Shown: positions 46,174-55,582 of the stretch, piece after piece
Numbering within the stretch: position 1 is the first letter of the stretch
Layout: each line of letters starts with the position of its first letter
From: Gp6-AA40 sp035263125
GTDB taxonomy: Bacteria; Acidobacteriota; Vicinamibacteria; Vicinamibacterales; UBA2999
NCBI GenBank assembly: GCA_035263125.1
Contig: DATFRP010000209.1
Location: 27,535 to 91,534 of the forward strand
Reading direction: 5' to 3'
DNA: 64,000 nt
Notes under the pieces: model-generated
Seen by the model: only the letters and a program-made list of their open reading frames with translations
Database searches by the model: none
What the model was told of the DNA's origin: nothing
Position numbers and translations under genes: made by a program

Positions 46174-47355
46174 TCAGCGACGACGGCCGCCACCGCCGCG
46201 CGACGCGGCGCTGCCGCGACTGCTCTGCCCGCGCGCACTCGATGAACGTTGCGATGCGCCGCTCGAGTACCCGGAGAACGCGTCCGGTCGCGCACTACTG
46301 GTGCTGCGTTGTGGGGTCGACTGGGTGCTTCTGCTTCCCTGTCCGTAGCCGCGCGCTTCAGCGCTGCCCTGTCGATTCGCGCGTTGAGTCTGTGACGTCG
46401 TGCTCTGAGCCTGGCCGAGCCCCTGTGCACCCGTGCCGGGCCTGTTCTCCTGCCTGTTCTGTTGGCGATCCGTGCGCTGTTCCTGCGTGTCACTGCGACG
46501 GTCGGTGCGATTCTCCTGGGTGTTCTCGCGACGCTCGCTCCGGTTCTCGTTGAGATCCTCGCGGTGATCCATCCAGTCGTCGCGAGCGTCTTCACGATGG
46601 TCCCAGTAGTCGTCCCAGGCGTCGTTGTACATGTAGGCGCCGCCACGCCAGCCGTACGGACCGTAGTAGTAGTTGTTGTCCATCGCCGCGCCGATCGCGA
46701 TCCCGGCGGTGAATCCGATCAGACCGGCCGCAACGGCAACATCGGGATCGTTGTCCTGGACCACGACCGTCGTAGCGGGAGGCTGTGTGTACACGACCTG
46801 CGTGTTGTATTGCGGGACGTACACGATCTGCGGATTGGTCGGCTCGATGACGATCACCTGCTCGCCGGATGACGTCATCTTGGTCTCGACGTCCTGCTGC
46901 GGCGTGCTCTTCAGCGTCCCGACATCCTTCGCCTGCTTCCTCAATCGCTGAATGCTCGCGAATACTGCGCTCTTATCGTTGGTGAACCACTGTCCCAACA
47001 CCTTCGTCCTGTCGATCTGCTCGGCCATCTTCGCGACGACCTGCGGGAACAGGACCAGCGCAACGAAGCTCGGCTCGAATCCGGCCTTCACCGCCGCGTC
47101 CTGAAGCTGGGTGCCTTTCAGGCTGGTGTTCGATTTCAGCCACTTGTCGAGCTCGGTGACTTTCGCCGGATCGGTCGCGGACATCAGCATCTGCGCGAGC
47201 AGCGAGTCCGGATAGAGGGCAATCGGAGCCAGCGCCTGATCGAGCGCGGCAGCGGTTTGCTGCGGCGTCTGCAGAGCGACGGCGGCGGCCTCGCCGTGCG
47301 GCGAGCCGCAGGCGACGAAACACATTACGGTTGCGGCAATGAGTTGAACTTTCAT
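46174..47355 (-). CDS. DUF3300-domain exported protein with low-complexity tail
   Basis: Protein of 393 aa from ATG 47355, which has GAGG six bases upstream; an ATG at 47367 overlapping the preceding stop is also possible. The signal ends with a lipobox-like VACG. The DUF3300 domain (about 30-190) contains LAPIALYPDSLLAQMLMSATDP and PQIVYVPQYN. A glycine-rich membrane-like segment (about 205-225) and an Asp/Arg/Gln/Asn-rich tail of short repeats (RTDRRSDTQEQRTDRQQNR) follow, ending Arg/Gly/Ser-rich. The function is unknown; the tail may bind the envelope or polyanions. Confidence 0.82.
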   Translation of the reverse strand: MKVQLIAATVMCFVACGSPHGEAAAVALQTPQQTAAALDQALAPIALYPDSLLAQMLMSATDPAKVTELDKWLKSNTSLKGTQLQDAAVKAGFEPSFVALVLFPQVVAKMAEQIDRTKVLGQWFTNDKSAVFASIQRLRKQAKDVGTLKSTPQQDVETKMTSSGEQVIVIEPTNPQIVYVPQYNTQVVYTQPPATTVVVQDNDPDVAVAAGLIGFTAGIAIGAAMDNNYYYGPYGWRGGAYMYNDAWDDYWDHREDARDDWMDHREDLNENRSERRENTQENRTDRRSDTQEQRTDRQQNRQENRPGTGAQGLGQAQSTTSQTQRANRQGSAEARGYGQGSRSTQSTPQRSTSSARPDAFSGYSSGASQRSSSARGQSSRGSAASRGGGGRRR

Positions 47356-47363
47356 AAAGCGCC

Positions 47364-48734
47364 TCATGAGCGAGGCTCGGCCTCGACCTGCTTGTGGCAG
47401 AACTCGCAGTCCGCGCTGATGGTCGAGCCGTCACTGGCCTTGTGCGAATCGTCGTGGCAGCGGAAGCAGCCGGTCGACGTCACATGGCCTCTGTTGTCGG
47501 GATACGAGCCCCAAGTAACCTTCATGTCAGGAAACACGTTGCGGCGATACACATCCTGAAACGCCGTCACCGTGCGGGTCACCGTCGGCGGATCAGCGGA
47601 CCCGCCGTGCGAGGCATAAAAGCCTCTCAACCCTTGATCGATGGCGCGCAAGGCGGCGTCCTGGCTCGGATACGACGCCTTCACCAACCGAAGGCCTTCA
47701 CGACGCACGTAGGGAAGCTCACGGCTCACACGGCCGCCGGCGATCGCACGATCGACGGCCTGTTCCGCCGTCGGCGCGATCGGGTGCCCGACCGTGTTAT
47801 GGCAGTCGATGCAGTCCATCGCCTGGCGCGTGCCGGAACGAATGGCCTGCTCGGTTGCATCGGCTGCGACGAACTCTTTGGTCTGTCCGTTCGCGTTCGT
47901 CACTTTCACGTACGGGATCGTCTGTCGCTCCGCGTCGGTCGAGACATACTCGATGCGAATCGCGGGGTTGGCATGCCAGTGGATTCCACGCGGCCGCGTC
48001 GTCGTCCGGCTCAGATGCATCTGCAGCACGGTCGCTGTTTCGGTATTGCCCTCATCGTCGGCGTACTCGCGAATGTCCCGCATCCGATCGCCAACGGCGC
48101 GCCCTGGTTGATGACAGCTGCCACACGTCTGCGCCTGCGCGCCCGCAGGCATCTGCGCGCCGGGCGGAATCGGTCGTGGATACGAGTTGGTCGCGACCTG
48201 CACGAGTTGCCGCACTCCAGACAGCTTCGCGTGCACGAAGGCGCGCGGCCCCTCGCCGATATGACAGCCGACACAGGCCACGCGCGCGTGCGGTCCACCC
48301 TGCCAGGCCGCAAACTGCACCTGCATCGGCGTGTGGCACACCTGCCCGCAGAAACGCGGCGACTCCATCCAATGGAGGCCTCCGTAGCCCGCCAGCAGAA
48401 CGAGAACGATGTTCGCGGCTGTGAGGCCCGCGATGACGAGCGCGGTCCGGCGCACACCGGCGCGCCGGAAGTCGAATACAGGCCAGTCGACCGCCGCGTT
48501 CGGGTCGCGCTTCAGCTTTCGGCGCTGCAGCGCCATTCCTGCGGGAATGAGGAGCAGTCCCAGCAGAAAGCACAGGGGCAACGCGACGAACACCACGAGA
48601 CCCGCATAGGGGTTTTGAAGCAGACCTGCAAGGATCGCGATCACGAGCGCGATCAACAGCACCGCGGAGACGGTGGTCACGATCGCGCCGACGATCGCGA
48701 GCGGGTGACGCGCGAGGACCTGGGAATCGGTCAC
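47364..48734 (-). CDS. NapC/NirT-type membrane-anchored multihaem cytochrome c
   Basis: Protein of 456 aa. Three hydrophobic segments (about 12-37, 43-68, 96-116) precede a periplasmic domain with six haem-attachment sites: CGQVCH (129-134, a CX3CH site) and CXXCH at 154, 204, 308, 423 and 443. The FCGQVCHTPM...PHARVACVGCHIG segment is the quinol-side region of NapC/NrfH/CymA relatives. It would take electrons from quinol to periplasmic carriers. It stands beside a monohaem cytochrome and the MtrAB-like pair, so it is the likely inner-membrane end of that chain. Confidence 0.85.
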   Translation of the reverse strand: MTDSQVLARHPLAIVGAIVTTVSAVLLIALVIAILAGLLQNPYAGLVVFVALPLCFLLGLLLIPAGMALQRRKLKRDPNAAVDWPVFDFRRAGVRRTALVIAGLTAANIVLVLLAGYGGLHWMESPRFCGQVCHTPMQVQFAAWQGGPHARVACVGCHIGEGPRAFVHAKLSGVRQLVQVATNSYPRPIPPGAQMPAGAQAQTCGSCHQPGRAVGDRMRDIREYADDEGNTETATVLQMHLSRTTTRPRGIHWHANPAIRIEYVSTDAERQTIPYVKVTNANGQTKEFVAADATEQAIRSGTRQAMDCIDCHNTVGHPIAPTAEQAVDRAIAGGRVSRELPYVRREGLRLVKASYPSQDAALRAIDQGLRGFYASHGGSADPPTVTRTVTAFQDVYRRNVFPDMKVTWGSYPDNRGHVTSTGCFRCHDDSHKASDGSTISADCEFCHKQVEAEPRS

Positions 48735-48741
48735 CGGTGGC

Positions 48742-49098
48742 CTATTTCAAACTCTGCATGTAAGCCACGAGCGCATCGATGTCCGCGGCCGGCAGCTTGC
48801 TGTACTTGTTCGGCATCGGCGGCTTCTTATCCGAGTTTGCCTTCTTGGCCATCTCGGTCGGGTTCACGATCCACTGCCGGATTTCGTCAGCCGAGAGCTT
48901 CCCACCGACACCGTCCAGCGGATTCGTCTTGGCGCCCTTACCGGCGATCGAATGGCACGTCTGACACTTCTGCGCGGTGTAGACCTCCTGACCACGCTTA
49001 ATCGCCGCGGCATCCTGCGCGGCAGCGACTCGCGGCACACCCGCGGACGCGAACGCCATCGTGATCAAAAGTGTCGTCGTTCTGAATGTCATGCGCAT
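48742..49098 (-). CDS. Small periplasmic c-type cytochrome (monohaem)
   Basis: Protein of 118 aa from ATG 49098, with GGAGG six bases upstream. The signal peptide (MRMTFRTTTLLITMAFASAGVPRVAAAQ) is followed by one haem site CQTCH in YTAQKCQTCHSIAGKG. A distal Met ligand candidate is in KKPPMPNKYSKL, and the fold ends DIDALVAYMQSL. It is a class I cytochrome likely to shuttle electrons in the periplasm between the NapC-type protein and the decahaem cytochrome. Confidence 0.88.
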   Translation of the reverse strand: MRMTFRTTTLLITMAFASAGVPRVAAAQDAAAIKRGQEVYTAQKCQTCHSIAGKGAKTNPLDGVGGKLSADEIRQWIVNPTEMAKKANSDKKPPMPNKYSKLPAADIDALVAYMQSLK

Positions 49099-49129
49099 TG
49101 GATCCTCCACACCAACGAGAAACCCCGGC

Positions 49130-49143
49130 CCGCCTGAAGGCGG
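49130..49143. repeat. CCGCC-TGAA-GGCGG hairpin between mtrB-like and cytochrome genes
   Basis: A 5-bp perfect stem with a tetraloop. The reverse complement CCGCCTTCAGGCGG is the core of the hairpins at 6877-6896 and 55594-55613. It lies in the 58-base intercistronic gap. Confidence 0.5.
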
Positions 49144-49156
49144 ACACCACATTTGA

Positions 49157-51373
49157 CTACGGCACGAACCTCAGCCCGATCACACCGGAATTGGCGGTGT
49201 AAGGCCGGTAGACATATCCGAGCACGAGTGAACTGGGCTGAACGATGCTGTTGATGACGGTCGGGTCGAACGCGAAGTCGAAGACACGGAACGGCTCGTA
49301 CAGATATGAGACCGTCAACGCGAGCCGGTTCGTCAGCCGATGCCGGACATCGACGTGCAGCTGTTGCAGCTTGTTGAAGACGTTGGGCAACTGCGACGGC
49401 GGCGGCAGCGGCCCGCCGGGCACCACGTCGTAGATGTAGTGCCCTTCGGCATAGCTGAAGTCGTACGACACCCGTGCCTCCGTGTTCCGTCCGAACCGCG
49501 GAGGCGTCGCGTAGATCGAGAAGTAGTGGACGTGCTCGTTGGTATCGGCGGTCCAGTCGCGAAGCGGATCGTCTTCCTGTCCCGGGTTTGCCGACCGCGA
49601 CCGCTGCAGGCCCCCGTACCGCTCGTAGTTGTACGAGCCTCCTCCGCCGAAGCCGTTCGGCTTCCGAGCGTCAGCTCCAAACGAAATAGTGCGGAAGGTG
49701 GTTTCCTGCAGGCCGAGCGCGCTGTCGTCGTAGTTGTCCTTGCCGACACCGGCAGAGGCGCTGAACGTCCAGAGGTCGTTCGGCGCCACGTCCACCTGGC
49801 CGGTGAATTGATTTCTGTGCCGATTGGCGAGGTCGAAGTGACGGAGCGTCGGCTGCTCCCCGATCTGCAGCAGGAGGTTTTCGTTGAAATCCGATCCGGT
49901 GCGGTCGGCGAGCTCGTAATTCGCGCGGAACGTCAGCCACTGTGAGCTCACCAGGTCGGCGGTGAGATGCAGCACGTTCTCGCCGGTGCGGTCGAAGATC
50001 CGGAAGTCGTAGCCGGTGTTGTTGCGTGTGTAGCCCGCAGTCAATGCGAGGGGACGAAGGCCGCTCCACGTCGCATTGCCATCGAACGTCGTTCGGTTGT
50101 GCGCGTACAGTTCAGGCCCGCCGGTCGATGAGTCAGTGACTGACGTGTCGTAGTTGATGAACTCCGGAATCGACGTCGGTGTCGTCTGGTTGTTGTAGTC
50201 GTAGCGGCGGAAGCGCGCCGTGAACTGCCAGTCGTTCTGCGGGCGTGAGACGAGATTGAGGTTGGTCGAGAAGACGTGCGCCTCGGCCTCGCTCGTCGCT
50301 CTCGGCAACGTGAGCTGCGGCAGAGCCGCGTTGATCGTGAACGGCTGCAGCGGTTCGTCGTTGCTCCAGAGGCCGTACGACACGAACCCGGTGACCTGGG
50401 TGCGCCGCGCGAATCTCGCATAGCCGCCCGCGCTGACCGTCTGCGCCGAATTCGTGGGCCACAGCGTCGTGCGGCCGCGGCCCGGCGCGCTCGTCGAGTC
50501 GTCGAGTTGGAGCGGGTTGTCCCACACGAGCGTCTCGTCGAGGTTGTTGAACCACGAGCCGGTATACCCCACGCGCAGCATGCTGCGCATGTTGCTCCAC
50601 TCGGTACCGAGGTTGAGATCGTTGGTGCGCGAGTCATACGGCAAGCCCACTTCGACGTCGTTGCCGAAGCCGAAGCTGGCCCCCCAGGGCAGTTGGCCGC
50701 GGTGCCGTGTGCTCGTGAACCCGCCGGTCACATCGAGGTTCTGCGTCGGCGTCGCCAGCACGTTCACGTTCCCGATGTCGCGCCGTTCCCTCAGGTCGAA
50801 TTGCGGCGAGATGGGGATATACGCGGAGAGCGTCGCTTGTTTGTTCTGGATCAGACGCTGTGTCTGGTCGTCGAGCACGAGCGGGCTAGGAGGAGGCGAG
50901 TATGCGGTTCGCGTGTCGACGCTGTAGAACTGCGGGATTTCGTCCCAGAGCCCGGCGATGACGAAGCGTCCGGTGCGCTCGTAGTTGGCGGTATAGCGCT
51001 GATCGCGCCATCCCACGTTGTCCGCCGACGCCCGGAAGAGTCCGCTTCCGGAGGCATCCTCGCGTGTGTAGCGCGCGTTGGTGAACAGCAGACCATCCCT
51101 GAGATCCTGGTATCGCTGGAATCGGGCCGGGTCGCCGGAGATGCTGCTGATGCGGCCGCCGATCTCGAACTGACGGGGCGCCAGCTCGAACAGGCTGCGT
51201 GACTCGTCGAGCGCCGGTGCCGCCGGCGCCTGGGCCGCGGGCGGCTTCTCCTGTTCAGCCGTCGACGACGAACTGGTCTCCGCCGTCGTCAGTGTCGCCG
51301 TCGAGGTCTGCGCCTCCGACGGCACCGCAAGACCAAGACAACCGAGCGTCGCCAAATACACGTGCCAGCGCAT
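49157..51373 (-). CDS. MtrB/PioB-family decahaem-associated outer-membrane beta-barrel protein
   Basis: Protein of 738 aa. The ATG at 51373 has GGAG six bases upstream. The signal peptide (MRWHVYLATLGCLGLAVPSEA) is followed by a low-complexity segment and then regularly alternating amphipathic strands to the end (VIGLRFVP), as expected for a 26-28 strand barrel. FEIGGRISSISGDPARFQRYQDLRDGLL is the typical N-terminal signature of this family. Such barrels insulate a periplasmic decahaem cytochrome across the outer membrane. The gene directly follows the decahaem cytochrome gene. Confidence 0.88.
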   Translation of the reverse strand: MRWHVYLATLGCLGLAVPSEAQTSTATLTTAETSSSSTAEQEKPPAAQAPAAPALDESRSLFELAPRQFEIGGRISSISGDPARFQRYQDLRDGLLFTNARYTREDASGSGLFRASADNVGWRDQRYTANYERTGRFVIAGLWDEIPQFYSVDTRTAYSPPPSPLVLDDQTQRLIQNKQATLSAYIPISPQFDLRERRDIGNVNVLATPTQNLDVTGGFTSTRHRGQLPWGASFGFGNDVEVGLPYDSRTNDLNLGTEWSNMRSMLRVGYTGSWFNNLDETLVWDNPLQLDDSTSAPGRGRTTLWPTNSAQTVSAGGYARFARRTQVTGFVSYGLWSNDEPLQPFTINAALPQLTLPRATSEAEAHVFSTNLNLVSRPQNDWQFTARFRRYDYNNQTTPTSIPEFINYDTSVTDSSTGGPELYAHNRTTFDGNATWSGLRPLALTAGYTRNNTGYDFRIFDRTGENVLHLTADLVSSQWLTFRANYELADRTGSDFNENLLLQIGEQPTLRHFDLANRHRNQFTGQVDVAPNDLWTFSASAGVGKDNYDDSALGLQETTFRTISFGADARKPNGFGGGGSYNYERYGGLQRSRSANPGQEDDPLRDWTADTNEHVHYFSIYATPPRFGRNTEARVSYDFSYAEGHYIYDVVPGGPLPPPSQLPNVFNKLQQLHVDVRHRLTNRLALTVSYLYEPFRVFDFAFDPTVINSIVQPSSLVLGYVYRPYTANSGVIGLRFVP

Positions 51374-51386
51374 ACGCATCTCCGCG

Positions 51387-52373
51387 CTATCGCATGTAGA
51401 ACTGACCGGACGGGTGGTTCGATCCATGGATGTTCGAGTGACAGTTCACGCACGACCGTCCGAACATCCGGTTGCTCTTGTTCACGGTGATCGCGAGATT
51501 GTCGTAGAGCGTCGAGGGATGACGCGTCACGATGTGACAGCGTTGACACAGGAACGGCATGCGGACCACGAGCATGCGATCGTTCGACGAGCCATGCGGA
51601 TCGTGACAGGTCGCGCAGTTCTCCTTGACCGGCGGGTGTTCCCACAACATCGGACCGCGCATCTCCGCATGACAGCTCTCGCAGAGCTCTGCCACCGAGC
51701 TTCCGACTTTGAGCGCTTTGACATTGCTGATGGATCCATGCGGGTTGTGGCACGACGAGCACGTCAACTTGCCCTCGCGCACGGGCATGTGTGCGACCGC
51801 CCGCTCGGTCTTGGTGACCTGAAGGCGGTGACACGCCACACACACTTGCGTCTCAGTCGCCTTGACGAGTTGATTCTGAGCCGCCACGGGGCTGTGCACG
51901 CTGTGGCAGGTACTGCAGGACAAGCCGCGCTGGTCGTGCGCGCTGCCTTCCCACCCCGCATGCGTGCCGCGGTTGTGGCAGCTCAGACACGTGTCGTTGA
52001 TTTCGCCCGCGCTGATCTGTCCGAACTTGCGAATGTGCCCTTTCGCATCATCATCCACGTGCGCCTGGCCGGGACCGTGACAACTCTCGCAACCGTGCCA
52101 CGCCTCGGGTGAGCGCGGGTTCCTGGCCTGGGCGTGCGGCGTGCCTTTGAGTGAATCGGCTTTGTCTGTGTGACACGCCACGCAGGTATCGCTCCCCACG
52201 TAGCCAGTCGGTGGCGCGGGCGCCGCCGGCTTCTGAGGGGCGGCAGACGCGGGCTTCTGTGGCGCGGGCGCCTGCGCAGACATCGCGGCGCTGGCCGGAA
52301 CCGCACTGATCGTGCGGGCTGCAGTGGCAACCAGCAGACAACATGCCGCGACGAGGCACAAACGATAGTGCAC
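51387..52373 (-). CDS. Decahaem c-type cytochrome, MtrA/DmsE family
   Basis: Protein of 328 aa with a signal peptide, a Pro/Ala linker (35-57) and exactly ten CXXCH motifs, at residues 64, 95, 129, 153, 178, 205, 231, 253, 276 and 308. Length, haem number and spacing match MtrA/DmsE/PioA. In known systems this protein sits inside an MtrB-type barrel and moves electrons through the outer membrane. It starts 52 bases after the PFL-activase stop. No MtrC/OmcA-like surface cytochrome is visible in the window. Confidence 0.93.
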   Translation of the reverse strand: MHYRLCLVAACCLLVATAARTISAVPASAAMSAQAPAPQKPASAAPQKPAAPAPPTGYVGSDTCVACHTDKADSLKGTPHAQARNPRSPEAWHGCESCHGPGQAHVDDDAKGHIRKFGQISAGEINDTCLSCHNRGTHAGWEGSAHDQRGLSCSTCHSVHSPVAAQNQLVKATETQVCVACHRLQVTKTERAVAHMPVREGKLTCSSCHNPHGSISNVKALKVGSSVAELCESCHAEMRGPMLWEHPPVKENCATCHDPHGSSNDRMLVVRMPFLCQRCHIVTRHPSTLYDNLAITVNKSNRMFGRSCVNCHSNIHGSNHPSGQFYMR

Positions 52374-52424
52374 GATGACCCTCCACCGTACGAGACACGC
52401 GCGCCGGCGTTTCTCGCCCTTCGG

Positions 52425-53270
52425 TCACACTGCGTTCAACCCCGCCGCGCGGAACACTCCACACGTCCGCTCGACCAGGTCGGCGGTTGGCGGCCGCGTG
52501 CCTTCCAGCGTGTAGGGGATGCCGAGTTCCTTCCACTTGAAGCGACCCATCTGATGAAACGGCAGCACGTCGACCCGTTGCACGTTGCCGAGGCCGGCGG
52601 CGAAACCGGCAAGGTTCGCGATGTCGTCGAGATCGTCGGTCAGCCCTGGCACCAGCACGAACCGGACCCATATCGGCAGCTGCCGGGCGGCGAGTCGGCG
52701 GGCGAACGCATGCGTGGGACCGTTGTCCATCCCCGTCAGCTTGCGATGACGTTCGGGGTCCCACGCTTTGAGATCGAGCAGGACGAGATCGATCGCCTCG
52801 AGGTCCTCATCCGACAGCCGATCGCCGTAGTAGCCGTTGCTGTCGAGCGCGGTGTGGACCCCCATCTGCTTCGCGGCCGTGAACAGCTTCACGACGAAAC
52901 GGTGCTGCATCAGCGGCTCTCCCCCGCTGATGGTGAGACCGCCGGACATGATCTTCAGGCCGTGGCGATACTTGCGCAGCTCCGCAGTCGCGTTCGCGAT
53001 CGTCACCGGAATGCCGTTGGTCATCGTCCAGGTATCAGGGTTGTGGCAGTAGAGGCACCGCCACATGCACCCGGCGGTCCAGGCGACGACGCGAACGCCG
53101 GGGCCGTCGACGGTCGAACCGGTCGTGAACGAATGGAGGAATCCCATGTCGCCAGTGGCGAGCGCGATGCGGACCTCGGACTCGGGCACGTGTTTCGCGA
53201 GGTCGACGCGAAGCTCGTACGGGCTCTTCGCTTCGAGGGGGCGGTAATCGACCGTGCTCTTCTGTGACAT
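52425..53270 (-). CDS. pflA: Pyruvate formate-lyase activating enzyme (radical SAM)
   Basis: Protein of 281 aa. The radical-SAM cluster motif CX3CX2C is C68-MWR-C72-LY-C75, followed by GGLTISGGEPLMQ. It has an N-terminal extension of about 30 residues compared with classic PflA (246 aa). It abstracts a hydrogen from the glycine of PflB to create the radical; it requires anaerobic or reducing conditions. It is nine bases after pflB. Confidence 0.94.
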   Translation of the reverse strand: MSQKSTVDYRPLEAKSPYELRVDLAKHVPESEVRIALATGDMGFLHSFTTGSTVDGPGVRVVAWTAGCMWRCLYCHNPDTWTMTNGIPVTIANATAELRKYRHGLKIMSGGLTISGGEPLMQHRFVVKLFTAAKQMGVHTALDSNGYYGDRLSDEDLEAIDLVLLDLKAWDPERHRKLTGMDNGPTHAFARRLAARQLPIWVRFVLVPGLTDDLDDIANLAGFAAGLGNVQRVDVLPFHQMGRFKWKELGIPYTLEGTRPPTADLVERTCGVFRAAGLNAV

Positions 53271-53279
53271 GGCCGTCTG

Positions 53280-55541
53280 CTACGCCCCGTGGAACGTACG
53301 GTTGATCACATCCATCTGCTGCTCGCGGGTGAGCCGTACGAAGTTGACCGCGTAACCCGAGACGCGAATCGTCAGGCTCGGATACTTCTCGGGGTGATCC
53401 ATCGCATCGACGAGGACCTCGCGATTCAACACGTTCACATTCATGTGGTAGCCGGTCGAGCCGAAGAACGCATCGAGCATCGACGTGAGGTTGGCCACGC
53501 GATCGATCGCGATCCGTCCGAGACCCTCGGGCACGATCGACGCCGTCAGCGAAATGCCGTCGGCGGCATCGCGATACGGGATCTTGGCAACCGATGAGGC
53601 CGACGCATGGAGGCCGTGGCTGTCGCGCCCGTGCATCGGATTGGCGCCCGGCGCAAACGGTTCACCCCTGCGACGCCCATCGGGCGTGTTGCCGGTCGCC
53701 TTGCCGTAGACGACGTTCGACGTGATCGTGAGCACCGACTGGGTGTGGAGCGCGTGTCGATACGTCGGGTACTTCCGCAGCTTGCCCATGAACGTGCTGA
53801 CCAGCCAGACCGCGAGCTGATCGACACGATTGTCGTTGTTCCCGAAGAACGGGAACGTGCCTTCGGTCTGATAGTCGGTCACCAGGCCGCTGGCGTCTCG
53901 AACGACGCGCACCTTCGCGTACTTGATCGCTGAGAGGCTGTCCGCGACGACCGAGAGACCGGCGATCCCGAACGCCATCGTTCGAAGCGGCGCGTAGTCG
54001 TGGAGCGCCATCTCGATACGCTCGTACGCATACTTGTCGTGCATGTAGTGGATGATGTTCATCGCGTTCACGTACACGCCGGCGAGCCACTCCATCATCC
54101 GGTCGAACTTGCCGATCACATCGTCGAACGCGAGGTCATCGCCTTTGACCGGCTCGAATACGGGACCGACCTGCTCACCGCTGATCTCGTCTCGTCCGCC
54201 GTTGATGGCATAGAGCAGACACTTCGCGAGGTTCGCGCGCGCGCCGAAGAACTGCATCTGCTTGCCGATCAGCATCGGCGAGACGCAGCAGGCAATCGCC
54301 CCGTCGTCGCCCCACGCCATGCGCATGATCTCGTCGCTTTCGAACTGGAGCGAGCTCGTATCGATGGCGACCTTCGACGCGAAACGACGGAAGCCGTCTG
54401 GCATTCGGGGGGAGTACCAGATGGTCAGATTCGGCTCGGGCGCCGGACCGAGGTTGTAGAGCGTCTGCAGAAGGCGGAAGCTGGTCTTGGTCACGAGCGA
54501 CCGTCCGTCGTCCCCCATCCCTCCGATCGATTCAGTCACCCACGTCGGGTCACCAGCGAAGAGTTCGTCGTACTCCGGTGTGCGCAGGAAGCGGACGATC
54601 CGCAGCTTGATGACGAAGTCGTCGATGATCTCCTGCGCCTGCTCCTCGGTCAGTGTGCCGGCTGCGAGATCGCGCTCGAAGTAGATATCGAGAAACGTCG
54701 AGGTCCGCCCGAGCGACATCGCCGCGCCGTTCTGCTCCTTCACGCCGGCGAGGTACCCGAAGTAGAGCCACTGCACCGCTTCCTTCGCGTTGGCCGCCGG
54801 ACGCGAGATATCGAAGCCGTAGTTCGACGCCATCTTGAGGAGCTCTTTCAAGGCCCGAATCTGTTCGGACAGCTCCTCGCGATCGCGGATGATCTCCTCG
54901 GTCGACATCAGCGTATCGAGGCTGGCCTTCTCCTCTTCCTTGTGTTCGATGAGCCGCTTGACGCCGTAGAGCGCGACCCGACGGTAGTCGCCGATGATCC
55001 GCCCCCGACCGTAGGCGTCGGGAAGTCCTGTCAGGATGTGCGAGCTTCGGCATCGCCGCACGTCCGGGGTGTAGGCGTCGAAGACGCCGTCGTTGTGCGT
55101 CTTGCGGTATTTCGTGAAGGCGTCGACGACATGCGGGTCGGGTTCGTAGCCGTACGTCTTCAACGCCGAGACGACCATGCGAAAGCCGCCGTTGGGCATG
55201 ATCGCGCGCTTCAGCGGCGCGTCTGTCTGGAGACCGACGATCAGCTCGTTGTCGCGATCGATGTATCCGGGCTTGTGCGCGGTGATGGAGCTCGGAATCT
55301 GCGAGACGTCGAGCACGCCCTTCTTCCGCTCTTCGACGAACAGATTCTGGAGCCTGGTCCAGACCTTCTGCGTCCGCGCGGTCGCTGGTTTCAGGAACGA
55401 CTCGTCGCCGTCGTACGGCTCGTAGTTCTGCTGGATGAAGTCGCGAACGTTGATCTCGCCCTGCCAGAGACCGGATCGAAACCCCTGCCAGGGATCGACG
55501 GTTCGCTCCTTGGTGGCCGCACGCGGTGCTGTTGCTGCCAT
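53280..55541 (-). CDS. pflB: Formate C-acetyltransferase (pyruvate formate-lyase)
   Basis: Protein of 753 aa, the standard length. The adjacent catalytic cysteines are C418-C419 (AIACCVSPM), and the glycyl-radical site is in RVSGYAV (G729) near the C-terminus. Converts pyruvate and CoA to acetyl-CoA and formate. It is oxygen-sensitive, so this block is meant for anoxic or micro-oxic conditions. It is followed by its activase and preceded by acetate kinase. Confidence 0.96.
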   Translation of the reverse strand: MAATAPRAATKERTVDPWQGFRSGLWQGEINVRDFIQQNYEPYDGDESFLKPATARTQKVWTRLQNLFVEERKKGVLDVSQIPSSITAHKPGYIDRDNELIVGLQTDAPLKRAIMPNGGFRMVVSALKTYGYEPDPHVVDAFTKYRKTHNDGVFDAYTPDVRRCRSSHILTGLPDAYGRGRIIGDYRRVALYGVKRLIEHKEEEKASLDTLMSTEEIIRDREELSEQIRALKELLKMASNYGFDISRPAANAKEAVQWLYFGYLAGVKEQNGAAMSLGRTSTFLDIYFERDLAAGTLTEEQAQEIIDDFVIKLRIVRFLRTPEYDELFAGDPTWVTESIGGMGDDGRSLVTKTSFRLLQTLYNLGPAPEPNLTIWYSPRMPDGFRRFASKVAIDTSSLQFESDEIMRMAWGDDGAIACCVSPMLIGKQMQFFGARANLAKCLLYAINGGRDEISGEQVGPVFEPVKGDDLAFDDVIGKFDRMMEWLAGVYVNAMNIIHYMHDKYAYERIEMALHDYAPLRTMAFGIAGLSVVADSLSAIKYAKVRVVRDASGLVTDYQTEGTFPFFGNNDNRVDQLAVWLVSTFMGKLRKYPTYRHALHTQSVLTITSNVVYGKATGNTPDGRRRGEPFAPGANPMHGRDSHGLHASASSVAKIPYRDAADGISLTASIVPEGLGRIAIDRVANLTSMLDAFFGSTGYHMNVNVLNREVLVDAMDHPEKYPSLTIRVSGYAVNFVRLTREQQMDVINRTFHGA

Positions 55542-55582
55542 GGATCAGTCCTTCTTCAACCCGTAGAGGCCGCCTTCACCAA

